Source of the DNA: Pseudomonadota bacterium
GTDB lineage: Bacteria > Pseudomonadota > Gammaproteobacteria > Burkholderiales > SG8-39
Direction of reading: 5' to 3'
Assembly: GCA_027624175.1 (NCBI GenBank)
Contig: JAQBXT010000013.1
Span: 1-42,379, forward strand
DNA length: 42,379 nt
A model generated the notes under the pieces. The model had not been told where the DNA came from. It saw nothing but the letters and a program-made list of their open reading frames with translations, and made no database searches. Below, in pieces: positions 36,909-42,379 of the stretch; positions within the stretch are counted from its first letter, which is position 1; the number at the start of each line of letters is the position of its first letter. The translations under genes were made by a program, and so were the position numbers.

Positions 36909-38011
36909 CGGGGTGCTCCGCTTGAGGTTTGCGGGATGAGGGACTTGCCGTGTCGTACGAACGGCGGCTTGACGATGAGCGCATCGAGGCGCTTGTCGCG
37001 TACTTCGACCTGCACGCGCTCCCCCGGCGCGCAGCCGGCGGGCAGGCGCGCGAGCGCGATCGATCTTTCGAGCGTCGGCGAAAAGCCGCCGCTGGTGATC
37101 TCGCCCATGCCGCTCGCGGCATGCACCTTCTGGTGAGCGCGCAGGACCCCGCCGCGGCCGAGCAGGACCAGGCCGGCGAGCTCGCGCACGTTTTTTTTCG
37201 AAAGCAGCGCCGCCTTGCCGACGAAGTCGCGCGCGTCCTCGAGCGCGACGGTCCAGGCGAGGCCCGCTTCGAGCGGCGTCACCGTCTGGTCCATGTCCTG
37301 GCCGTAGAGGTTCATGCCCGCTTCGAGGCGCAGCGTATCGCGTGCGCCCAGACCGCACGGCCGCACGCCCGCGGCGGCGAGGCGTTGCCAAGCCTCGGGC
37401 GCGCGCGGCGCCGGCAGCAGCAGCTCGAACCCGTCCTCGCCGGTGTAGCCGGTACGCGCGACAAAAGTTTCGCCGGCCTGTGCGCCGAAGAACGCGCCGA
37501 GCGGTTCGCTTGCGGCTTTCAGCGCCGGCAGCGCCTGCCAGGTCTTCGCGCGCGCCTGCGGCCCCTGCACCGCGATCATCGCGAGGTCGCGCCGCGGTCG
37601 AAGTGCGAGCTGCGGCGCATGCCGCGCGCGCAGGCCTTCGAGCCAGGCGAAGTCTTTGTCGGCGGTGCCTGCATTGACGATGACGCGGAACAGGTCTGCG
37701 CGCAGGAAGTAGACGATCAGGTCGTCGAGCACGCCGCCGTCTTCGCGCAGGAGGCATGAGTACAGTGCCTTGCCGGGTTTCGTCAGGCGCGCGACGTCGT
37801 TGGCGAGCGCCCCGCGCAGGAATTCGCGTGCCTGCGCGCCTTCAATGTCGATCGCCAGCATGTGCGAGGTGTCGAACATGCCCGCGCCGCGCCGCACCGC
37901 GTGGTGCTCCTCGAGCTGCGAGCCGTAGTGCAGCGGCATTTCCCAACCGGCGAAATCGACCAGCCGGGCGCTGGCCTCGAGGTGCGCAGAATGCAGCGGA
38001 GTCTTGTGCAC
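36905..38011 (-). CDS. gcvT: Glycine cleavage system T-protein (aminomethyltransferase)
   Basis: The 368-residue tetrahydrofolate-dependent T-protein releases ammonia and forms 5,10-methylene-THF. Family motifs include [24 protein letters not shown] at the N-terminus (folate side), GYTGEDGFE near residue 170 and [13 protein letters not shown]. The start codon is GTG at 38011 with GGAGG (38019-38023) seven bases upstream. It is the first gene of the operon, behind a glycine riboswitch and terminator hairpin. The gene order T-H-P with no lipoamide dehydrogenase here is common. Confidence 0.96.
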   Translation of the reverse strand: MHKTPLHSAHLEASARLVDFAGWEMPLHYGSQLEEHHAVRRGAGMFDTSHMLAIDIEGAQAREFLRGALANDVARLTKPGKALYSCLLREDGGVLDDLIVYFLRADLFRVIVNAGTADKDFAWLEGLRARHAPQLALRPRRDLAMIAVQGPQARAKTWQALPALKAASEPLGAFFGAQAGETFVARTGYTGEDGFELLLPAPRAPEAWQRLAAAGVRPCGLGARDTLRLEAGMNLYGQDMDQTVTPLEAGLAWTVALEDARDFVGKAALLSKKNVRELAGLVLLGRGGVLRAHQKVHAASGMGEITSGGFSPTLERSIALARLPAGCAPGERVQVEVRDKRLDALIVKPPFVRHGKSLIPQTSSGAPR

Positions 38012-38025
38012 GCCTTCGCCTCCAG

Positions 38026-38065
38026 AAAACGAAAAGGGGCAGGGCCGGTCATCCGGCGCTGCCCC
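38026..38065 (-). terminator. Terminator hairpin of the glycine riboswitch expression platform
   Basis: Minus strand: GGGGCAG...CCGG pairs with CCGG...CTGCCCC around an ATGA loop (38065-38036), followed by TTTTCGTTTT (38035-38026). It begins right at the 3' end of the second aptamer and ends 14 bases before the gcvT start, so it is placed to stop transcription unless glycine is bound. Confidence 0.85.
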
Positions 38066-38250
38066 TCTGTCCTTGGTACCTGAGAGTTTACGGCGCTCGA
38101 ACCTGCAGCACCGCTGGCCCCTTCGGTGGGCGAGCCGGGCTCGCCGCTCTCCAGAGTAGTTGCCGCTGCGGAGTTCTTTTGCCTGAGCGATTGCGGGCGC
38201 TTACGCCTTCGGCGGCGGCGTGGTGCAGGTGCCGCTCTCTTCCCCACAGC
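38064..38250 (-). ncRNA. Tandem glycine riboswitch upstream of gcvT
   Basis: Two consecutive glycine aptamers are readable on the minus strand. The first (about 38250-38160) shows the GAGAGCGGCAC start, CCGAAGGCG and CGCTCAGGCAAAAGAAC; the second (about 38155-38064) shows CTCTGGAGAGCG, CACCGAAGGGGC and AACTCTCAGGTACCAAGGACAGAG. These are the conserved cores of the gcvT riboswitch class. A terminator follows directly, so transcriptional control is likely, with glycine turning the operon on. A -10-like TACACT (38262-38257) would start the transcript at about 38250. Confidence 0.95.
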
Positions 38251-38271
38251 GCGACCAGTGTAGCACCGCCT

Positions 38272-39108
38272 TTAGGACGCGTCGCAGCTCCCGGTGACGC
38301 CGATGACCAGCCCGGCGAACATGTCCCAGCCCGACGAATGCCCGATCGCGGTCAACTCGCGCGCCGCCGCGAGCGCCGCGGCGCGGTCATCCGCGGCGAG
38401 CGCGTCGATGATCGCGTGCAGCGGCGCGAAGCTCTCGCCGCGCGCCAGGTCGCCGAACAGCGCGGCGCTTACGGCGTGGCTGCGTCCTTCGATCTCGCGC
38501 GACAGCTGCTCGGCGATCGCCGCCCATGCGCCGCGCTGCGGTGCGAGCAGCCGGCGGCCGAAGAGCGCCGCCCCCGCAAGATCGTCGCCCGAGGGCGTGA
38601 GCCCGGTACCGAAGCCAAGGAGCGGAATCGAAGCGGCAAACACCGCTTCGGGTGCGTCGCCGGCGTAGGCGCGCGCCAGAGCCCGCACGCGTTCTACCGC
38701 AAGATCGAGCGGGAACGCGGGCATGCCGCCGGCGAGCAGCGCGCCGAAGCCGCGCGGTGCGTCGTTCGCGATCAAAGCGCGGGTCAATTCGACGATGCGC
38801 GCCGACGCAGCGGCGTCGAGCTGCGCCGGGAGGGGCTCCCAGCCATGCGCAGGGATCTCCGCGAACTGCAGCGCGACCCCGCGCGGCTGGGACTCGACGG
38901 TGATCACGGCGCGCGGGTGCATCGCCGGCAGGCGCGCGCCGACCCAGATCAGATCCCCGTCAGCATCGAAGTACGGCCCATCGGCAAATCCCGCGAGCGG
39001 CACAGCCCTGCCCCCGCTGCGAGCGAGCGCCCGCCGCGCCCACTCGCCGATCCGCACGACGCGGCTCAAGCAGGCGTCTTGTCGCCCTGTATGCTCGCAG
39101 CGAGGCAA
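38272..39108 (-). CDS. DUF2877/AllH-like protein
   Basis: A protein of up to 278 residues with the family signature GFGTGLTPSGDDLAGA near residue 170, typical of DUF2877, a family that includes the AllH subunit of oxamate carbamoyltransferase. The upstream partners AllF (FdrA) and AllG are not present in the window, so it is an orphan here. The frame begins with TTG at 39108 without a ribosome-binding site; GTG at 39057 (VRIGEWARRAL) is a possible alternative nearer to the homologous part. It ends 22 bases before the gcv riboswitch on the same strand, so the gcv promoter lies at or over its 3' end. Function is unproven. Confidence 0.75.
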   Translation of the reverse strand: MPRCEHTGRQDACLSRVVRIGEWARRALARSGGRAVPLAGFADGPYFDADGDLIWVGARLPAMHPRAVITVESQPRGVALQFAEIPAHGWEPLPAQLDAAASARIVELTRALIANDAPRGFGALLAGGMPAFPLDLAVERVRALARAYAGDAPEAVFAASIPLLGFGTGLTPSGDDLAGAALFGRRLLAPQRGAWAAIAEQLSREIEGRSHAVSAALFGDLARGESFAPLHAIIDALAADDRAAALAAARELTAIGHSSGWDMFAGLVIGVTGSCDAS

Positions 39109-39359
39109 ACCGCGTCAAACAGCACGTAGCCGGCCCTCAGGCGGGAGACATCCAGGCTGTCGATCGATGCAGACATGGGCCTTCTTGGGGGGCAGGGTGC
39201 TGAACGCCATGCTGCCGGAACTCCGACACGGTTGTATAGTAGCCACGGGCCTTCCGGCAAAAGAAAAACGCCCGTTGCCTGGGCCGAAACCAAAAGCCCT
39301 TCGCATCGTCCCCGGCTGATCCCCATTCCCCGAATCACACACACCACGAAGGAGTCCGC
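39109..39359. other. Intergenic gap before the NIPSNAP gene
   Basis: No gene is supported in these 251 bases. A -10-like TATAGT at 39235-39240 (plus strand) is the best promoter hint for the downstream operon, without a convincing -35. An AAGGAG ribosome-binding site at 39349-39354 belongs to the next gene. Confidence 0.5.
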
Positions 39360-39683
39360 ATGCTGCTCGATGTCCGTACCTACACCTGCCGTCCCGGGAC
39401 CATCAAGAAACACCTCGCGCTCTACGACAAGCTCGGCAAAGTGCCGCAGACACGCCATCTGGGCCAGCCCTTCGCCTACCTGGTGACCGAGACCGGCAAC
39501 GTCAACCAGTACCTCCACATCTGGGCGTATCAGGATGCCGCCGACCGCGAGAAGCGCCGCATGGCGATGTGGGCGGACCCCGAGTGGGTCGCCTACACCG
39601 AGGAAAGCGCCAAGCTGGGCGCGCTCGACTCGCAAACCAACCGGCTGATGAAGCCGGTCGATTTTTTTCCATTGAAGCGTTGA
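39360..39683 (+). CDS. NIPSNAP family protein
   Basis: A 107-residue small protein of the NIPSNAP family, a ferredoxin-like dimeric alpha-beta barrel. Typical features are LLDVRTYTCRPGTIKKHL at the start, the central HIWAYQDAADREKRR and a tryptophan-rich MWADPEWVAY. Members are widespread with poorly known roles, sometimes tied to degradation pathways. AAGGAG stands five bases before the ATG. It is followed 13 bases later by a second small barrel protein and then a dehydrogenase, so the three form an operon. Confidence 0.85.
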   Translation: MLLDVRTYTCRPGTIKKHLALYDKLGKVPQTRHLGQPFAYLVTETGNVNQYLHIWAYQDAADREKRRMAMWADPEWVAYTEESAKLGALDSQTNRLMKPVDFFPLKR

Positions 39684-39695
39684 AGGAGATACACG

Positions 39696-40049
39696 ATGCC
39701 GGGCAAAGCGAAGTACCTGTTCACCGCCAGTATGGACGTCGATGCGGACAAGGAAGCCCTGTTCAACGAGGTCTACGACACGGAGCACATCCCGATGCTG
39801 CTCAAGGTGCCGGGCGTGCTCTCGGTGCGCCGCGCCGTGGCCGTGCCGCTCACCATGTTCATCGGCGGGGAGAAAAAGACCATCGTCGCCGAGGGCGAGC
39901 CGCGCTACAGCGCGTATTACGAGCTGGAGAGCGCCGAGGTGCTCACCAGCGACGCCTGGGCCAAGGCGGTCGAGGCCGGCCGCTGGCCCGCGCAGGTGCG
40001 CCCGCACACGCGCAACCGCCGGCATGTGCTGCGCAAGCTGACTTCCTGA
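39696..40049 (+). CDS. Hypothetical small protein, EthD/dimeric-barrel-like
   Basis: A 117-residue protein whose sequence (MDVDADKEALFNEVYDTEHIPMLLKVPGV) resembles the ferredoxin-like dimeric barrel group around EthD and DUF4286, with the YDTEHIP stretch in the place of a possible ligand pocket. It sits between the NIPSNAP gene and a hydroxyacid dehydrogenase gene. A ribosome-binding site (GGAG) lies just upstream. I cannot assign a reaction. Confidence 0.7.
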   Translation: MPGKAKYLFTASMDVDADKEALFNEVYDTEHIPMLLKVPGVLSVRRAVAVPLTMFIGGEKKTIVAEGEPRYSAYYELESAEVLTSDAWAKAVEAGRWPAQVRPHTRNRRHVLRKLTS

Positions 40050-40071
40050 CGAATCTCTCGAGGACACCCGC

Positions 40072-40950
40072 ATGACCACAGTGGCATTCGTAGGGCTCGG
40101 CGCCATGGGCAGCCGCATCGCGGCGAACCTGCTGCAGGCCGGGTTCACGCTCAAGCTGTACAACCGCGACCGTGCCAAGACGGCCGCGCTTGCGGCAAAG
40201 GGCGCGACGGTCGCCGACTCGCCGGCGGCGGCGGCGCAGGGCGCCGCGTTCGTCGTCTCGATCGTCGCGGACGACGCCGCCTCGCGCGCGGTGATGCTCG
40301 GCGAGAAGGGCGTGCTCGCCGGCGCAGCCAAGGGCACCGTGGTCATCGATTCCAGCACCAATTCACCCGCGCTGGCGCGCGAGCTGGGCGCGACGGCGGC
40401 GGCGAAGCAGATCGCCTACCTGGACGCGCCCGTCTCGGGCAGTCTCGCGCAGGCGCAGGGCAAGGAGCTGGTGTTCCTGGTCGGCGGCGACCACGCGGCC
40501 TTCGACCAGGCGCAGCCGCTGTTTGCGGCCATGGGACGCCTCGCGCGCCGCATCGGCGGCCCGGGCCACGGCGCCACGCTGAAGCTGATCAACAACATGC
40601 TCTCGGCGACGCTCACCGCCGCGCTGGCCGAGGCCGCGCTCGCGGCGGAGGCGGCGGGCCTGGATCGCGACGTGACGGTGGAAATCCTCGGCGAAGGCGC
40701 GGCGGGGTGCCGGCTCACCAAGACCAAGCTGCCGAAGATGCTGAAGCGCGATTTCGCGCCGCAGTTCCAGATCGCGCTGATGGACAAGGACGTGCGCTAC
40801 TTCCTCGACATGGCGCAGGCGCTGGACCGGCCGACGCCGATCGCCGCGCTGGTGCGCAGCCAGTACCAGGCCGCACGCCGCAATGACCTTGGCAAGCTGG
40901 ACACAGCGGCGGTGTTCCTGCAGGTCGCCGGCGAGCCGCCGAAGGGCTGA
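40072..40950 (+). CDS. 3-hydroxyisobutyrate dehydrogenase-like oxidoreductase
   Basis: A 292-residue beta-hydroxyacid dehydrogenase. The N-terminal Rossmann motif is GLGAMGSRIAANLL (residues 8-21), the substrate-loop signature is DAPVSGSLAQAQ, and the catalytic lysine lies in GHGATLKLINNML. N31 to R32 after strand two (YNRDRAK) favours NADP(H). Candidates are 3-hydroxyisobutyrate, tartronate semialdehyde or a succinic-semialdehyde-type substrate. It is the third gene of the NIPSNAP operon, 22 bases after the second. The specific substrate is unknown. Confidence 0.9.
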   Translation: MTTVAFVGLGAMGSRIAANLLQAGFTLKLYNRDRAKTAALAAKGATVADSPAAAAQGAAFVVSIVADDAASRAVMLGEKGVLAGAAKGTVVIDSSTNSPALARELGATAAAKQIAYLDAPVSGSLAQAQGKELVFLVGGDHAAFDQAQPLFAAMGRLARRIGGPGHGATLKLINNMLSATLTAALAEAALAAEAAGLDRDVTVEILGEGAAGCRLTKTKLPKMLKRDFAPQFQIALMDKDVRYFLDMAQALDRPTPIAALVRSQYQAARRNDLGKLDTAAVFLQVAGEPPKG

Positions 40951-41028
40951 TTAATTGATCGTGGCGCCGGTCTCACGTACCACCCGGCCCCGCTTCTCGT
41001 GCGCCGCGCGCATGTCCGCCTGGCCAGC

Positions 41029-42379
41029 TCAGTCCCAGGAGAAGCGGTAGAAAAGCCCCGCCCCGCTCGTCGTGCCGCTCTCGGCGCGCAGCGACCAGTG
41101 CCTGTCCAGCGTGTAGTCGAGCTTGACGAGATTGCTCACCACGGCACCCAGTCCCCGTTCGTAGCTGACATAAAGCCGGTCCGAGAGCCGCTTGCCGAAC
41201 GCCACCACGTTGCCCTCGGCTTCGCCGGCGCCGCGCAGCGTCACTTCATCCAGGCCGACGGCGCGCGCCACGCGCCGATCGAGCGGCAACGACTCGCCGC
41301 GGGCGAGCAGGCTGCCGGCCGCGGCCTGCAGCAGTCCGATGTCGGCGCGGTTGGCCTCGCCCGGGGCGCGCCCGAGCACCATCCAGGACAGTCGCTCGGC
41401 TTCGGGCACCGGCGGATTGGACACCAGCTGCACGCGGGGCGACTGCAGGTTGCCGCTGATCTGCACGCCGGCCTCGACCGCCTGGTTGCGGCGCCATGCG
41501 GTGATGTTGAGCGCGGGATTGTCGAGCGCGCCGTCGAAGATCAGTTCCCCGGGATCGACGTCGAGGCGCCGCCCGTAGGCGTACACCAGCGCATTCACCA
41601 TGCGCACGCGGCCGTAGGCGCGCAACACGCCGTCTTCGCCGGCCACACAGCGCACCTGGCCGGTCAGCTTCGCCTCATATCCCTCGCCCTCGATCGTCAG
41701 GTTCTGCCCGAGGTCGAGCCGGATGTCGAGGTCGAGCGGCAGGGGGACCGCATCGGCCGCGGACTTGCGCGGCCGGCCGGCGATGACCACATCCTCCCCC
41801 GGCCTGGGCAAGCGGTCCCGGTCGATGCGCAGGTGGCCGCGCTCGGCGCGCACGCCGCCGGTGAGCGACAGGCGGCGCCCGTCAAAGGTGGCGCCGCCCT
41901 CGCCCGAAACCGCGAGGCGCATGTTGGGCCGCTCGAGCACGCCGAAGTTGCGCGCCGACCAGGCGAGGCGCGCGCCGCCGTCGGCAAAACGCAGCGGCGT
42001 TTCGCCTTCAGCGGTGAAATCACCTGTGCCGGCTTGTATCGAGAACTGCGTGACCCGCAAGCGCTCATCGCGCAGTTCGGCGACCAGCTTTCCGTTCTTC
42101 AGGTAAACGCCATAGGGCGGCATGCTGACGCTGAGTTCCTCGCCCCGCAGGGTGCCCGTCACGCTCGGCTCGGCAAGGGTGCCCGATGTCTTCAGCTCGG
42201 CCCACAGGCGGCCGTCCACCCGCACCTGCGTGAGGGTCGCCTCGGCGAGGGCCGCCAGCGCGGTGGCCTCGAACCGCGCGCGCAGATCGAGCGGCGATTG
42301 CGGGCCGAGGGCGAGCGCGCCGCTTGCCGCGGGCGATGCCGCCACGCTGCCTTCGAGCGCGAGCTTGCCGTAACGCGAC
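41029..42379 (-). CDS. tamB: Translocation and assembly module protein TamB, C-terminal part (runs off window)
   Basis: The C-terminal 450 residues of TamB (DUF490), a large inner-membrane-anchored beta-helical protein that, with TamA, supports outer-membrane protein assembly and lipid transport across the periplasm. The conserved C-terminal domain is visible: repeated beta strands, the INVLAWRRNQ-like NITAWRRNQAVEAGV, SWMVLGR and the final aromatic strand LFYRFSWD. The gene continues beyond 42379, so the N-terminal anchor and most of the repeat region are outside the window. It is on the opposite strand to the dehydrogenase operon, with a 78-base gap. Confidence 0.9.
   Translation of the reverse strand, partial: SRYGKLALEGSVAASPAASGALALGPQSPLDLRARFEATALAALAEATLTQVRVDGRLWAELKTSGTLAEPSVTGTLRGEELSVSMPPYGVYLKNGKLVAELRDERLRVTQFSIQAGTGDFTAEGETPLRFADGGARLAWSARNFGVLERPNMRLAVSGEGGATFDGRRLSLTGGVRAERGHLRIDRDRLPRPGEDVVIAGRPRKSAADAVPLPLDLDIRLDLGQNLTIEGEGYEAKLTGQVRCVAGEDGVLRAYGRVRMVNALVYAYGRRLDVDPGELIFDGALDNPALNITAWRRNQAVEAGVQISGNLQSPRVQLVSNPPVPEAERLSWMVLGRAPGEANRADIGLLQAAAGSLLARGESLPLDRRVARAVGLDEVTLRGAGEAEGNVVAFGKRLSDRLYVSYERGLGAVVSNLVKLDYTLDRHWSLRAESGTTSGAGLFYRFSWD

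Noticed and set aside
36531-37757. A longer gcvH frame suggesting a fusion with another protein
   Set aside because: The extra part is an out-of-frame reading of gcvT; GcvH starts at 36908 with a typical sequence.

Overview
The window is GC-rich, densely packed chromosomal DNA whose gene families (CueR/CopA copper efflux, gcvTHP behind a glycine riboswitch, fused IcmF mutase, liv-type transporters, TamB) point to a betaproteobacterium, probably of the order Burkholderiales. This placement is an inference from gene content; there is no rRNA or other marker here. I saw no tRNA, rRNA, CRISPR array, transposase or phage gene.

Region 1 (1-7.4 kb) is a mosaic of intact metal and ion genes separated by gene fragments. 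A 5'-truncated Rieske protein (petA) is followed by a copper module: cueR and copA on the minus strand, divergent from copZ, with a small YHS-type metal-binding protein and a secreted protein next to it. Then come a frameshifted piece that looks like a petA N-terminus, an HtrA/DegS N-terminus cut off after about 110 residues, an intact SulP anion transporter, and the C-terminal half of a LivF ATPase. The fragments suggest repeated recombination around a former petA/htrA neighbourhood.

Region 2 (7.4-20.2 kb) is devoted to amide and hydantoin compounds and their uptake. A minus-strand operon encodes an amidase followed by a complete branched-chain-type ABC transporter (livM, livH, livG, livF, binding protein) and ends in a clear intrinsic terminator. 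Divergent from it are a hydantoinase, an N-carbamoyl-D-amino-acid hydrolase and a flavin-reductase-like protein. Converging on these is a five-gene operon for a polar amino acid ABC transporter ending in a hydantoin racemase. Together, hydantoinase, racemase and carbamoylase form the classic route from racemic 5-substituted hydantoins to D-amino acids.

Region 3 (20.3-32.5 kb) holds kynA-kynU for tryptophan breakdown, a histidine-kinase-like protein that has lost its phosphoacceptor histidine, and a fused B12-dependent acyl-CoA mutase (icmF) preceded by a perfect 20-bp palindrome. IcmF is translationally coupled to a molybdopterin oxidoreductase and followed by an SDR dehydrogenase. A thioesterase, a CinA-type amidase and a 4-coumarate-CoA-ligase-like enzyme follow. 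The theme is acyl-CoA and branched-chain carbon metabolism.

Region 4 (32.5-42.4 kb) contains the glycine cleavage operon gcvT-gcvH-gcvP on the minus strand. A tandem glycine riboswitch and a terminator hairpin precede it, and an enolase-superfamily gene is fused onto its end by a 4-base overlap. Upstream lie an AllH-like (DUF2877) protein, two small dimeric alpha-beta-barrel proteins with a 3-hydroxyisobutyrate-dehydrogenase-like enzyme, and the C-terminal part of TamB running off the window.
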